Positions 8,634-17,957 of a DNA stretch of 64,000 bases are shown here, one piece after another; positions within the stretch are counted from its first letter, which is position 1; each line of letters begins with the position of its first letter. This DNA comes from Anaerobacillus alkaliphilus (GTDB lineage: Bacteria > Bacillota > Bacilli > Bacillales > Anaerobacillaceae), in assembly GCF_004116265.1 (NCBI RefSeq), contig NZ_QOUX01000001.1, positions 620,001 to 684,000 on the forward strand, read 5' to 3'. The position numbers and the translations under genes are program-made. The notes under the pieces are model-generated. The model saw only the letters and a program-made list of their open reading frames with translations, ran no database searches and was not told the origin of the DNA.

Positions 8634-9761
8634 ATGCGTATCGGTATTCCAAAAGAGATAAAAAACAACGAAAACCGTGTTGCGCTAACACCAGTTGGCG
8701 TAAAATTTTTTGTTCAATCAGACCATGAGGTGTTTGTAGAAACTGGTGCAGGACTAGGCTCAGGATTTTTTGATGAATTGTATATGGAAGCGGGGGCAAT
8801 TATTGTAGAAACCGCTGAAGCTGCTTGGGGCTGTGAAATGGTGATGAAGGTAAAAGAACCACAGCCTTCAGAGTATCAGTATTTTCATGAAGGATTGATT
8901 TTGTTTACGTATTTGCATTTGGCAGCGGAGCCAGAGCTCACAGAAGCTTTGGTCAGTAGAAAAGTTGTAGCTCTAGCATATGAAACTATTCAATTAAGCG
9001 ACAATTCATTACCACTACTTACACCAATGAGTGAGGTAGCTGGAAGAATGGCCACGCAGATCGGGGCTCAATACTTAGAGAAATCACGAGGTGGAAAAGG
9101 GATCCTTCTTGGTGGAGTCCCTGGGGTTAAGCGAGGCCGAGTAACGATTATCGGTGGCGGAGTTGTAGGAACGAATGCTGCAAAAATTGCTGTTGGTTTA
9201 GGAGCTGACGTTTCAATTTTTGACGTGAATCCACATCGTTTAAGAGAATTGGATGACATTTTCGGAAATTCCATTCAAACCTTAATGTCAAACTCGTATA
9301 CGATTGCGCAAGCATGTACTGAGTCAGATTTAGTAATTGGTGCAGTCTTAATTCCAGGAGCAAAAGCACCGAAACTTGTAACCGAGGAAACAGTTCGCCT
9401 TATGGAAGAAGGGTCAGTCATTGTTGATGTGGCGATTGATCAAGGAGGTATCTTTGAAACAGTTGATCATGTCACGACCCATGCCAATCCTACCTATGTT
9501 GCACATGGTGTTGTTCATTACGCTGTTGGAAATATGCCGGGTGCAGTTCCGAGAACTTCAACGATAGCTTTGACGAATGTTACAGTACCGTATGCTCTAA
9601 AAATTGCCAATGTAGGTTACAAACAAGCATGTGCAAATGATCAATCCTTACTTAAAGGCTTAAATGTTGTTGGAGGAATCGTTACTTGCCAAGGTGTTGC
9701 CCTAGCTCATAATCTACCATATAAAAATGCAATTGATATATTGGGAGCAATGGGGGTATAA
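8634..9761 (+). CDS. ald: Alanine dehydrogenase
   Basis: 375 residues, full length. It reversibly oxidises L-alanine to pyruvate and ammonia with NAD+. The N-terminus [20 protein letters not shown], catalytic K74 (KVKEPQP) and H95 (YLHLAAEP), and the Rossmann motif [15 protein letters not shown] near 170-185 are all present. AAAGGAGG precedes the ATG. It completes the upstream pathway: alanine made by the transaminase returns to pyruvate and frees ammonia. Unlike the first two genes, it is cut off by a terminator and the repeat array and probably has its own promoter. Confidence 0.97.
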   Translation: MRIGIPKEIKNNENRVALTPVGVKFFVQSDHEVFVETGAGLGSGFFDELYMEAGAIIVETAEAAWGCEMVMKVKEPQPSEYQYFHEGLILFTYLHLAAEPELTEALVSRKVVALAYETIQLSDNSLPLLTPMSEVAGRMATQIGAQYLEKSRGGKGILLGGVPGVKRGRVTIIGGGVVGTNAAKIAVGLGADVSIFDVNPHRLRELDDIFGNSIQTLMSNSYTIAQACTESDLVIGAVLIPGAKAPKLVTEETVRLMEEGSVIVDVAIDQGGIFETVDHVTTHANPTYVAHGVVHYAVGNMPGAVPRTSTIALTNVTVPYALKIANVGYKQACANDQSLLKGLNVVGGIVTCQGVALAHNLPYKNAIDILGAMGV

Positions 9762-9814
9762 CAAAAATAAACCTTCCGTTACCTATCGCACAAAAGTAAA
9801 ATATAGAGAAATTT

Positions 9815-9862
9815 GCCTATCAAATTGTTAGTTAATTTGGTAGGCATTCTTTATTAATATAT
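9815..9862 (+). terminator. Terminator of ald
   Basis: GCCTATCAAATT pairs with AATTTGGTAGGC (one G-T wobble), followed by ATTCTTTATT. Confidence 0.7.
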
Positions 9863-10155
9863 GGTATTCTACCTTAATTATTGTACTTTACTGTATACGC
9901 AATTAATGGTTCAAATCTACACACAGTTTAATCATTATATTTTTCCAGTTTTAATTTTGAATAACAAACTATAATCCTTAATAAAAAACTCACAAGGACA
10001 TTGGTATTTTATGTTAAATTAATATAGAGAAAACTAATGGTTTTGTGAAGGAATGTACTTAACCGAACGAGCAGGTTAATAATAAAAGAAAATTCAGTTT
10101 CTTCCTGTAAAATGTTGTAATTACCTATGATGATACTTTAAAAGAGGTGGTTAAT
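9863..10155. other. Gene-free stretch before the lipoprotein gene
   Basis: AT-rich, with no open frame carrying a ribosome binding site. TATGTTAAATTA near 10011 matches the extended -10-like motif seen before several small genes in this window. It may be the promoter for the lipoprotein at 10156, although it lies about 140 bp upstream. Confidence 0.35.
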
Positions 10156-10659
10156 ATGAAGAAATCATATTATTGTATTATTTCTATACTTATTTTGATG
10201 TTCGCGGGGTGTTCAAGCAAAGAAGATATTATTGACAAGGCTCAGGAGGAATTACCTTACGAAGTGTTAGTTCCTAAATATCTTCCAAATGGTCTAGGTT
10301 TATCATCTATGTCTTCCCTCTCTTTAGAAGATGAGTTTCTAGAGTTAAGATATGAAAGTGAAGATATTCAAACATACTTTAGGTTTAGTCAACAACCTAA
10401 TCGAAGATCAAATCCAAATCCCGAAAACATAATAAAAAATGTTGAGAAAGGTATAGATCCATATGGCACGACTCCTGATACTGAATTGTTAGTAATAGGA
10501 GATTTTGTAGGACAGTTTAGAAGAAATGGTGATACTATTTCTTATGAGTTTTTTATGAATATACCTAACCTAGAGATTGAAGAGTACACACGGTATGAAT
10601 TTTATTCTGTTGGGCTCAGTGAAGAGGATATTCATAAAGTAATTTCATCTTTGAAATAG
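10156..10659 (+). CDS. Uncharacterised lipoprotein
   Basis: 167 residues from ATG 10156, after AAAGAGGTGG. MKKSYYCIISILILMFAGCSS is a lipoprotein signal with the lipobox FAGC. The mature part begins with helical SKEDIIDKAQ, then LPYEVLVPKYLPNGLG. That last phrase is like the start of the DUF4367-type surface domains found near anti-sigma factors and outer lipoproteins. The rest is polar and beta-rich. It is predicted to sit on the outer face of the membrane. Family membership is tentative. Confidence 0.7.
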   Translation: MKKSYYCIISILILMFAGCSSKEDIIDKAQEELPYEVLVPKYLPNGLGLSSMSSLSLEDEFLELRYESEDIQTYFRFSQQPNRRSNPNPENIIKNVEKGIDPYGTTPDTELLVIGDFVGQFRRNGDTISYEFFMNIPNLEIEEYTRYEFYSVGLSEEDIHKVISSLK

Positions 10660-10687
10660 TATTAGTTTACTAAACTAATGAATGCTT

Positions 10688-10709
10688 TAGCGACACAGAA
10701 CTGTCGCTA
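10688..10709 (+). terminator. Hairpin after the lipoprotein gene
   Basis: TAGCGACA and TGTCGCTA form a perfect 8-bp stem with a six-base loop. No T tract follows, so it may be a pause or processing site, not a full terminator. Confidence 0.4.
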
Positions 10710-10752
10710 CCTAAATTATAGAACAGGTTTGTAAAAGATTGGAGGAGTTTAT

Positions 10753-11013
10753 TTGAAAGAAGGTAATAATAGAAATTTATATTTTAATATGGTTTTAGGT
10801 GCTATTGGTATAATTCTTGTTTTTATTGGTACTTTTGAGTTTCTTAAAGTAGTTGAAATCCTTAAAGGTTTTTTTCTGATTATGGTTGGTATGTTTATAT
10901 TAATTCGATATATCTATCAGTTAGAGGAAAAGGTTGGAATTAGTAGAAAGACTATTTGGATTAAAGCAGTTATATTAATAGGTATCGTTTTTGGATTTTT
11001 TTATTTTTACTAA
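10753..11013 (+). CDS. Small integral membrane protein
   Basis: 86 residues from TTG, with GGAGGAG upstream. Three hydrophobic segments are visible, around residues 12-28, 34-50 and 68-85. A charged loop (YQLEEKVGISRKT) separates the second and third. No conserved family motif is recognised. It stands alone between hypothetical genes. Confidence 0.55.
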   Translation: MKEGNNRNLYFNMVLGAIGIILVFIGTFEFLKVVEILKGFFLIMVGMFILIRYIYQLEEKVGISRKTIWIKAVILIGIVFGFFYFY

Positions 11014-11121
11014 GGTTTTATACAACGAACGGAAGCATGAGTTTAAAACAAGCAGTTACCACAGCTATGGTGCTAACGAAGCAGAATACTTAAAGAAGTA
11101 AAATAGCAAAGGGGGGATTAA

Positions 11122-11724
11122 ATGTATAAAGTAAATTTGAAAAAGTATCTAAACAGATTTCTTATATTATTAATTGGAGTTTTTATTATTTACAGTATTT
11201 ATATCCATTTAGAGTACAGACACTATATTAATCAGAGTATAGATAGAAATTACGACAGTTTATGGAGCATATCAGTTAAAGGTAGTAATTTAGCAAATAG
11301 GCTTGAGGAATTTGTTCATTTGCCTATTGAAAAAGAAGAAATTAGTGAAGTGAAAAGCGAGTTGTACAATAATTGGAGAATTGTTAACGGAGAAAGTAGA
11401 AGCATCCATTCCGATTTATTTGCTATGTCACCCATACATATGGGAGACGCATCATCTGATTGGGGTTTACTACAATATAGCTTATTTCGTGTTGATATAT
11501 TTATATCTGGTATGACTAATAAGTTTCTTGAAAATCATTCGTATGCTATGAGTAGTGAAGAAAAAGAGAAAATGGAAGCCGTTATTACAGTTTTTAGAAC
11601 AATTAGTGAAGAAAAAGAAAATGAATTAGGTGACATAGAAGACATCTTACAGTCTATAAAGGAACCAATGCTAATTATTGACGACAATTATTCAAATATA
11701 CTTGTACGAACAGGTAGGAAATAA
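11122..11724 (+). CDS. Single-helix membrane protein with an extracytoplasmic helical domain
   Basis: 200 residues, with AAGGGGGG upstream of ATG. Residues 11-29 (RFLILLIGVFIIYSIYI) are an N-terminal anchor. The remainder is helical and charged (LANRLEEFVHL, EEKEKMEAVITVFRTISEEKE). The layout matches the proteins at 21529, 22771 and 49490: a short anchor followed by about 130-170 residues of alpha-helical domain. They may form a divergent family, but no pairwise alignment was possible here. Function unknown. Confidence 0.6.
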   Translation: MYKVNLKKYLNRFLILLIGVFIIYSIYIHLEYRHYINQSIDRNYDSLWSISVKGSNLANRLEEFVHLPIEKEEISEVKSELYNNWRIVNGESRSIHSDLFAMSPIHMGDASSDWGLLQYSLFRVDIFISGMTNKFLENHSYAMSSEEKEKMEAVITVFRTISEEKENELGDIEDILQSIKEPMLIIDDNYSNILVRTGRK

Positions 11725-11792
11725 AAAAGATTGGCTTATAAAGCTAAAGAGCAGGTCTGTGAATTTTTTTTATATCTGGGAGGGAAAACGTT

Positions 11793-11944
11793 TTGCGGTT
11801 GTTACTACTGGGAATTTCAATTTCTTTATTTGGCATTGCATTCATATTAGCAACAGGAACTAAATATGGATTATGGATTTCAGCTCTTGGGCTAATTTTT
11901 CGTTGATAGGTTGGAAATATGGAAAGTATAGAGAAATTAAGTAA
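11793..11944 (+). pseudogene. Small membrane protein with a late frameshift
   Basis: From TTG 11793 (GGGAGGG upstream) the frame reads RLLLLGISISLFGIAFILA, then TKYGLWISALGLIF, and meets TGA at 11904. One base over, the frame continues LIGWKYGKYREIK to a stop at 11942-11944. That is the positively charged tail expected after a two-helix protein. It is therefore a frameshifted gene of about 50 residues; the 37-residue product is the alternative. Confidence 0.5.
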
Positions 11945-12132
11945 ATTAGAAAATAATGTTGAAAAAGGGATTAGCAATTTATTAGCTCAGCATGCAGGTT
12001 ATCACGACCTTGAAGAGATAATCAGTACACCCCAGAGCTTGTATGAAACACATGAATTATCAGAAGTAGAAAAAAGATACAATTGATGGAATTATTGAAG
12101 CTTTAGAAAGGCAATTACGCGGTGATATTTAA
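11919..12132 (+). pseudogene. Small helical protein with a frameshift in an A tract
   Basis: ATG 11919 begins MESIEKLSKLENNVEKG, then LLAQHAGYHDLEEII, and stops at 12084-12086. Removing one A from the run of six before GATAC lets the frame continue as VEKDTIDGIIEALERQLRGDI to TAA 12130-12132, giving about 70 residues. The continuation is clearly protein-like, so this is either a recent slippage mutation or a sequencing error. Confidence 0.5.
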
Positions 12133-12202
12133 TCGCTACTAGGTTTTAATTGTGCTCGTTAGGAGTAGAGTGAAAAATGTAATTCTGTGATAAGATAGTG
12201 AG

Positions 12203-12233
12203 TCCTCTCGTTTCAGGTAACGAGAGGATTTTT
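12203..12233 (+). terminator. Strong terminator
   Basis: TCCTCTCGTT and AACGAGAGGA form a 10-bp stem with a six-base loop, followed by TTTTTGT. It serves the plus-strand remnants upstream. Confidence 0.85.
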
Positions 12234-12255
12234 GTCGAAAGGATTTCCAGGATAA

Positions 12256-12819
12256 TTAATATCGTTCTACTTTATATCTGTTAATGAGTTGCGTTAAGAA
12301 GTATGCAAGGACACCGATCACAATATCACCTAGAAAAAGATACAATTGATTCATTCCGCCTCTTAATTCTAGAAAACCCATCTTTATTTCTATACTGCCA
12401 AAGCCGAATGCAAAGACAGCAGATAAGAGTAATAAAAAAAGAAAGAAATTCTTTTGATGATTAGTGCAGTATTGGTACAGTAATAAAAAACTTACTGGAA
12501 GTACGGAGGCAGTCATATTTAAACTAGCAGGAAGTACTGGAGTTGAAAAATAGTTATAGGAAAAATAACCGAGATTTGTTAGGGCAAGTGCCGCATACGT
12601 CCAAAGCATATGCACCACAAATCCAAAAAATAAAACTTCAAAAATTCTTTTTCTATCTACAGCAAAGACAAGGATGACTAAAGGAATAATTAAAAAAGAG
12701 GTAACGACCCAAAATTGCCATGTACCCATATGGGAATATTGACTCCAATAGGAACTAATTATCGTACTTAATTCCTCTTGCTTCTCGAATGTTTGATTTA
12801 TTAATTGATTTTGAGCCAC
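12256..12819 (-). CDS. CBO0543-like integral membrane protein
   Basis: 187 residues with about five transmembrane helices: FWVVTSFLIIPLVILVFAV, VLFFGFVVHMLWTYAALAL, VLPVSFLLLYQY, FFLFLLLLSAVFAFGFG, and LFLGDIVIGVLAYFL near the C-terminus. A soluble N-terminal segment of about 35 residues precedes them. Order and spacing fit the CBO0543 family of Firmicute membrane proteins, whose function is unknown. AGGAG lies upstream of the ATG. It is a monocistronic minus-strand gene. Confidence 0.65.
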   Translation of the reverse strand: MAQNQLINQTFEKQEELSTIISSYWSQYSHMGTWQFWVVTSFLIIPLVILVFAVDRKRIFEVLFFGFVVHMLWTYAALALTNLGYFSYNYFSTPVLPASLNMTASVLPVSFLLLYQYCTNHQKNFFLFLLLLSAVFAFGFGSIEIKMGFLELRGGMNQLYLFLGDIVIGVLAYFLTQLINRYKVERY

Positions 12820-13243
12820 AATGCTTCAACTCCTGTAAAAGTTTTATCACTAAAGTTTTTGGTAATATTGACCTAAATATTCATCATCGAGCTGGTTCGT
12901 TAATTTTATTTCTGTGTTTAAGTAAATTTTATATATAATCCCTATGTTTTCCAATGGTGCAGGGCTTTATAACGTAATGTAGAAGGTGTCTAGATGTAGT
13001 TTCGTTGACGGGGAACTTTTGGATAGCTACATACAATTAAACGATTCCGTTTATTAAAAACCAGCCCGCTTAACGGCTATTTTTAGTATATTTCGACTAT
13101 ATTCATGGAATATTTTCTTACAATTGTCTAATTTAGGTGAAATTTCTACTGATTTTTGGTACTATTTAGATAATTAAAGTAGACAGCTATGAAAATTAGT
13201 AGATTTGTCTTAGGTAAATCTACAAAACTAGGAGGCAAGAATT
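12820..13243. other. Gene-free intergenic region between divergent genes
   Basis: It separates the minus-strand membrane protein from the plus-strand chemoreceptor and must hold both promoters. No open frame carries a ribosome binding site. A sigma-D-type promoter (TAAA, then GCCGATAT) was looked for upstream of the chemoreceptor and not found. Confidence 0.4.
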
Positions 13244-14965
13244 TTGAGTATTAGGAAGAAGTTAATTTTGGTATGTTTTCTATTAGTGTTAGGCCCGATG
13301 TTAACGCTCGGGTATTTTAGTTTTTCAATTGCAGAAGATGGACTAAATCGTCTGACAGAAGATTCGCTTCAAAATGATGTTCATTTGACTATACGAATGA
13401 TGGAACAAGTGAACAAACGTGTGGAGAAAAAAGATTTGACGATCGCTCAAGGAATTGAGGAAATTAACTTACAAATCCTCGGTGAAAAAAATGCGGACGG
13501 AACTAGACCATTACCTACAGATCTAAAAATAGGTGAAAGTGGCTATCTCTTTATTTTAGATAAAGAAGCAAATCTATTGGGCCACCCTTCATTAGAAGGG
13601 AGCAATTTATGGGATGTGGCAGATCCTAATGGGAAGCTAGTCGGGAAGGGATTAGTTGAAGCGGCGCTATCAGGGGATGGTTTCTTTCTATATGATTGGG
13701 CGTTACCTAACCAACCAAATTCAATAAAACCCAAAATAACGTATACAGCTTACTACCCAGATTGGGACGTAATCATAGCTTCAGGGTCATACATAGAGGA
13801 ATTTAATAGGAAATCCGAGATGCTTACTTCGACAATCGTAACGGCATTACTTGCGCTAGGAGTAACGTCAATTATTATTGTTGTGTTCGCGCAATACCTA
13901 ACAAAACCGATCCAGACTGTCTCTAGTCAATTGAAGAAGATTGCAGAGGGAGATTTAACAGTTGAGCCACTTGTTAAAAACAAAGATGAAATTGGTGTAC
14001 TTGCCTTATCTAGTAAACAAATGGTTCATTCCTTACGAACAATCATGGAGCAATTAGGAAGAACAAGTTCGCAATTAGCCAATTCCGCAGAAGACCTTAC
14101 AGCAAGTACTGGCCAATCTTCACTTGCCACACAACAAGTTGCATCAAGCATTGAGGAAGTAGTCAAAGGTTCAGAGTCTCAGTTAGAAGAAATTAGCAAC
14201 GGTTATCAAGTACTACAAGAAGTTAATCAAATTATCATGGAAATTTTACACAGTGTTGAAAATACGACAGCACTAGCACAAGAAACTCTTCACTTAGCAT
14301 CTGACGGTTCAAAGGAAATCACCAAATCCACAAAACAAATGGAAGTGATTGAGGGAAAAATAGGAAACCTAGAACAACTTGTCAATCACTTAGGTGAGCG
14401 GTCTGCTAATATTTCTAAAGTAGCAAATCTCATTACAGCAATCGCTGACCAGACAAATCTATTAGCGTTAAATGCTGCTATTGAAGCAGCTAGAGCTGGT
14501 GAACATGGAAAAGGGTTTGCAGTTGTCGCTGATGAGGTCCGTAAATTAGCTGAACAATCGGCAAAGTCTGCAAAAGAAATCGAAAATTCAATTAAGATTA
14601 TTGAAGGCGATATTCATGAGGTTATGGATTCGATGAGAGAAGGAATACAAGAGGTTTCAACAGGTAGGGAGTTAGTTGACTCAGTAGGAACAAAATTCTC
14701 CCTCATTCAAACATCGGTAACGAATGTTGCAACGAAAACAGAGGCTGTTTACAGTGCGACAAAACAAATGACGGACAGCAATGCGTTATCAGAAGCGATC
14801 CGGAACACAAAAGAATTAGCTGAACTAAATGCTGCATCTACTCAAGAGGTAAGCGCTGCAACTGAAGAGCAAGTGGCGATTGGTGAAGAAATACAAGCTT
14901 CAGCAGAATCACTAGCAAAAATGGCTGCAGATTTAAAGAGTATCACAGATAAATTTAAAGTATAG
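13244..14965 (+). CDS. Methyl-accepting chemotaxis protein with a single Cache domain
   Basis: 573 residues from TTG, after AGGAGGC. Residues 7-28 are TM1. Residues 30-188 form a periplasmic-type sCache_2 sensor ([23 protein letters not shown], split by WDVADPNGK). TM2 spans about 194-215, and HAMP about 216-270. The rest is the long MCP signalling hairpin, with the tip [19 protein letters not shown] then [19 protein letters not shown]. Small-molecule signals would be sensed outside and relayed to CheA. The family often senses small carboxylates, but the ligand cannot be read here. It lies apart from other motility genes. Confidence 0.93.
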   Translation: MSIRKKLILVCFLLVLGPMLTLGYFSFSIAEDGLNRLTEDSLQNDVHLTIRMMEQVNKRVEKKDLTIAQGIEEINLQILGEKNADGTRPLPTDLKIGESGYLFILDKEANLLGHPSLEGSNLWDVADPNGKLVGKGLVEAALSGDGFFLYDWALPNQPNSIKPKITYTAYYPDWDVIIASGSYIEEFNRKSEMLTSTIVTALLALGVTSIIIVVFAQYLTKPIQTVSSQLKKIAEGDLTVEPLVKNKDEIGVLALSSKQMVHSLRTIMEQLGRTSSQLANSAEDLTASTGQSSLATQQVASSIEEVVKGSESQLEEISNGYQVLQEVNQIIMEILHSVENTTALAQETLHLASDGSKEITKSTKQMEVIEGKIGNLEQLVNHLGERSANISKVANLITAIADQTNLLALNAAIEAARAGEHGKGFAVVADEVRKLAEQSAKSAKEIENSIKIIEGDIHEVMDSMREGIQEVSTGRELVDSVGTKFSLIQTSVTNVATKTEAVYSATKQMTDSNALSEAIRNTKELAELNAASTQEVSAATEEQVAIGEEIQASAESLAKMAADLKSITDKFKV

Positions 14966-14970
14966 GAGAA

Positions 14971-15001
14971 AAGGAGTATGAGTGACTCATACTCCTTTTT
15001 C
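14971..15001 (+). terminator. Terminator of the chemoreceptor gene
   Basis: AAGGAGTATGAG and CTCATACTCCTT form a 12-bp perfect stem with a TGA loop, followed by a T tract. Very strong. Confidence 0.9.
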
Positions 15002-15100
15002 CTTTTTGCTGGGAATTTATGATACTATAAATTTGTACTCTGGAAACTTTTGGTTAAGTATCTATGAAAGAAAAATTTATCTCATTGAGGGAGGGCGATC

Positions 15101-15532
15101 ATGGGCCGTTATAAACTAGAAGTCTTATTAATCTTTGTTCCATTAATCTATGGGTACATCGCTAGCAGAAATTTAATCTTTATTCATCCCTTTGCGTTTC
15201 AATTGATCTTTGGGGTTTTCTGGTTGTGGGTAGGAATGAAATTCGGTAGGCTAGCTATCAGCAAATTCAAGAGTATTTTGTTAGGCAATAGCATATGGCT
15301 GTTATCATTTCTTATTTTCATCTGGCAGTTTGTTATTTTGGATGATCTTAGTAGAAATATAGCTTTCACTAGTTTCTCGCAATATTACATGCTCCCTTTT
15401 ATTTGGAGTGGGAGTAAATTGGTATTAATTTTCTCTGATACAATACATAGTTCAACGGTAATGATCCTAAGTTATATATGTATGTTACTTACTTTTATTG
15501 TAGGCTTTTTGATTGGTTGTCGAAAGGGGTAA
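15101..15532 (+). CDS. Multi-pass membrane protein of unknown function
   Basis: 143 residues, with GGGAGGGCG upstream. Four hydrophobic stretches are visible (about 6-24, 31-48, 62-80 and 118-138). The last ends in FLIGCRKG. No catalytic or binding motif is recognised. A TATGATACTATAAAT sequence near 15019 may be its promoter. Confidence 0.55.
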   Translation: MGRYKLEVLLIFVPLIYGYIASRNLIFIHPFAFQLIFGVFWLWVGMKFGRLAISKFKSILLGNSIWLLSFLIFIWQFVILDDLSRNIAFTSFSQYYMLPFIWSGSKLVLIFSDTIHSSTVMILSYICMLLTFIVGFLIGCRKG

Positions 15533-15550
15533 GGAAATTTGGAGGGAGTG

Positions 15551-15739
15551 ATGAAACATCGTACAAAAGTAGGGGAGTTTTGTTTTGGGTGGGATTTCTG
15601 TTATTTATCCTTGGTCATTTCGTTTAATGAAGGCTTTGGGGTCATATAAGATGCACCGGAAATATTCGAAATGTTATCTATCCCAGCGATTGTATTCGGT
15701 ATTATCTTGATAATTATCTCGAATTTTCAAAAGGGGTAA
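15551..15739 (+). pseudogene. Frameshifted small two-helix membrane protein
   Basis: MKHRTKVG in the first frame is followed, after a shift at a G run, by VLFWVGFLLFILGHFV. After a second shift and an in-frame TAA, it reads DAPEIFEMLSIPAIVFGIILI and ends NFQKG. Together they describe a small membrane protein of about 60 residues that needs at least two repairs. GGAGGGAG precedes the ATG, so the translation signal is still intact. Confidence 0.55.
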
Positions 15740-15836
15740 TTGATTTGAATAAATAGGGGGACTGGGATTGAGCCAAAAGAGGAATATTTTTTAATACGAT
15801 GCTAAATATAAGAAAAAAAGATGGAGAATTATTACA

Positions 15837-16250
15837 ATGATAAAATTAAAATTTTTAAGTATCCTATTATTGGTTTTTATTCTAAGTCCTAGTATTACAA
15901 CTGCTGAGGAAACAAATCTATTAACTAGTTCAATGACCTATAAAGGTGAAAATCAAAATTGGTCTGTGGAACACAAGATATACCTCGTTGGAACTGAAGT
16001 AGAATATGAAACGAAAATTAGGTACAAAGGGAATGACAATGAACTAAAAAATATTATTCCTCTGCGGTATACAATAGGTGATAAGGACGGGGTAATTAGT
16101 GGAAATTTCTCACTAAAGGATGGGAATGTTTATCATAGTGAGAGAGTCGAATGCGGCGGTTGTAGGTATAAGGAAAATCTTAAAGAGACGACCTTCATTA
16201 TTGGTGAATGGCTGGATTATGAAGAAAGGTTGATTTTATCAAGAGAATGA
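15837..16250 (+). CDS. Secreted uncharacterised protein
   Basis: 137 residues from ATG (ATGGAGAA upstream). Residues 1-23 are a signal peptide ending ITTAEE. The mature domain is beta-rich (VEYETKIRYKGNDNEL, then DGVISGNFSLKDG) and holds a single CGGC motif near residue 105 that could form a disulfide. No known domain is recognised. Confidence 0.6.
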   Translation: MIKLKFLSILLLVFILSPSITTAEETNLLTSSMTYKGENQNWSVEHKIYLVGTEVEYETKIRYKGNDNELKNIIPLRYTIGDKDGVISGNFSLKDGNVYHSERVECGGCRYKENLKETTFIIGEWLDYEERLILSRE

Positions 16251-16292
16251 ACCAAAACCCAATTGAAATTTTTGGGCAGAATGGTCAGTCCT

Positions 16293-16321
16293 AAAAGGAG
16301 TTGCGTTTAGCAGCTCCTTTT
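16293..16321. terminator. Bidirectional terminator between convergent genes
   Basis: AAAAGGAGTTGC pairs with GCAGCTCCTTTT (one wobble). T-rich ends on both strands serve the gene ending at 16250 and the opposing gene ending at 16328. Confidence 0.8.
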
Positions 16322-16327
16322 GATCAT

Positions 16328-16744
16328 TCACCAACCGTTTTTCTTATACTCTATTAAGTGTATTTTATTATTATTTTTAAGTCTGAACGTCACTATATCG
16401 TAGCCTAAATCCCTTTTCGTATCATGAGCAACAATATAAAACTGCACGATAAACCCCGAATTATGATCCCAATTACGTGTTAATTTAATATGTTTGTTTG
16501 CATCAACTTTAAATCCATAATTCTCATTCAAGCTGTATTGCTGACTGATTGTAGTTAAAATGGGTTCCGAGAATAACTCCCATAAAAATTCAGGGAAATG
16601 TTCATTAAATAGCTCCGTATGTTGTTCTAGAAAAACAATTTCTTGAGCCAACCTTGTTTTAGTTCGTTCGCTACTCCATACATACCATCCAAAAATGATT
16701 ACGACAACCAAACTAACTATTAATATTCTCCACTTCATTTTCAT
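16328..16744 (-). CDS. Membrane-anchored uncharacterised protein
   Basis: 138 residues, with AAAAGGAGG upstream of ATG. Residues 5-22 form an N-terminal helix (RILIVSLVVVIIFGWYVW). An extracytoplasmic domain with LFNEHFPEFLWELF and YIVAHDTKRDLGYDIV follows. No domain is recognised. Confidence 0.6.
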   Translation of the reverse strand: MKMKWRILIVSLVVVIIFGWYVWSSERTKTRLAQEIVFLEQHTELFNEHFPEFLWELFSEPILTTISQQYSLNENYGFKVDANKHIKLTRNWDHNSGFIVQFYIVAHDTKRDLGYDIVTFRLKNNNKIHLIEYKKNGW

Positions 16745-16896
16745 CCTCCTTTTGAGGCTTGTTCATAATTGTATATGTTGTATTCAATTTGAAAAGTACT
16801 AATCGGAAAAATATGTATTTGGATAAAATCACATGGTATATTAGTGGTATTAGTTAGAAGGGGAGCGCAAATTCCAGTATAGTTTAGGAGGTATTT

Positions 16897-17388
16897 ATGG
16901 AAATTCTAAAAATAAGTGAGATATCCCAAGTGAAAGTTTCTGATTTTTTCAAAGAGCATTGGGGAAGTACTGAGATGGTGATTTCATCAGGTATATACGA
17001 TTGTTCTAAGTTAAATGGGTTTGTTATTTTAAATAAAGAGACCGAAATAATTGGTTTAATTACATACATCATATCTAATGATGAGTGTGAAATCATTTCA
17101 TTAGATAGTATTGTAGAAAAGCAAGGAATAGGGAGTTCCCTATTACAGGCGGTAGAGAGTATTGCATTAGAGAATAGATGTAAAAAAGTTAAACTTATTA
17201 CTACGAATGACAACTTGTTGGCAATGAAATTCTATCAAAAACGAGGCTATTGCATAGCAAATGTCTATAAGAACGCTGTTGAGAAAGCAAGAAAGTTAAA
17301 GCCAGAGATCCCTTTGGTTGGTTATGATGGTATCCCGATTAGAGACGAGATAGAACTTGAAAAGACAGTGAGAAACGAGGAGAAATAG
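16897..17388 (+). CDS. GNAT-family N-acetyltransferase
   Basis: 163 residues, with AGGAGG before the ATG. The acetyl-CoA-binding motif is QGIGSSLLQAVESIA (about 75-90), preceded by an IISLDSIV strand and followed by AMKFYQKRGY. The substrate is unknown. Its TAG overlaps the GTG of the following Nudix gene (TAGTG), so the two are translated together. Confidence 0.85.
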   Translation: MEILKISEISQVKVSDFFKEHWGSTEMVISSGIYDCSKLNGFVILNKETEIIGLITYIISNDECEIISLDSIVEKQGIGSSLLQAVESIALENRCKKVKLITTNDNLLAMKFYQKRGYCIANVYKNAVEKARKLKPEIPLVGYDGIPIRDEIELEKTVRNEEK

Positions 17389-17864
17389 TGTCGCAAAATT
17401 CAATTGTTTTAGTAGTAAGTGTAACAATCTTTAATAATGATAAGGTCTTGATTATTAAAGAGAATAAACCTAAAGCCGTTGGCAAATGGAATTTTCCGAG
17501 TGGGCGGATTGAATATGGTGAGGACATTCTTTATTCAGCTCGGAGGGAAGTGAAGGAAGAAACAGGGTTGGACGTAAAACTGACTGGAACGACTGGTGTA
17601 TACAATTTTATCAGTGGTACAAATGATCAGGTTATTATGTTTCATTTCACAGGAGAGGTTACTGGAGGTTCCGTAAACCTCGAGGAAGATGAAATTACAG
17701 GTTACAAATGGATAAGATTAAAAGACCTTCTTACGTATGAAGATGAAGACTTACGAGAACACGGTGCGATAAGACAAATAATTGATAACTTATTAGATGG
17801 GAATAGTCACTCAATAAAAATGTATAACGAGCAATTACCTACCAAATGGGAATTATCAGAGTGA
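17388..17864 (+). CDS. Nudix hydrolase
   Basis: 158 residues from GTG, coupled to the acetyltransferase upstream. The Nudix box is complete: G-RIEYG-E-DILYSAR-REVKEETGLDV, giving the GX5EX7REUXEEXGU pattern around residues 44-66. It likely hydrolyses a nucleoside diphosphate derivative with Mg2+; the substrate is not predictable. Confidence 0.9.
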   Translation: MSQNSIVLVVSVTIFNNDKVLIIKENKPKAVGKWNFPSGRIEYGEDILYSARREVKEETGLDVKLTGTTGVYNFISGTNDQVIMFHFTGEVTGGSVNLEEDEITGYKWIRLKDLLTYEDEDLREHGAIRQIIDNLLDGNSHSIKMYNEQLPTKWELSE

Positions 17865-17930
17865 AATATAAGTAGTGTGAGTTGCATTAACAGGTTCGTT
17901 TTTAATGGAGAAAACATCGAAGAAGAAGCT

Positions 17931-17957
17931 AACAGGAATTCCTTGGGATCCTGTTTT
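17931..17957. terminator. Terminator between convergent genes
   Basis: AACAGGA and TCCTGTT arms, followed by TTTATTC. Confidence 0.65.

Noticed and set aside
11678-11863. 61-codon plus-strand frame
   Set aside because: It overlaps the end of the 200-residue gene in another frame, has no binding site and reads unlike a protein. The TTG frame at 11793 explains the region better.
12820-13243. Sigma-D promoter before the chemoreceptor
   Set aside because: No TAAA with GCCGATAT at the expected spacing was found.
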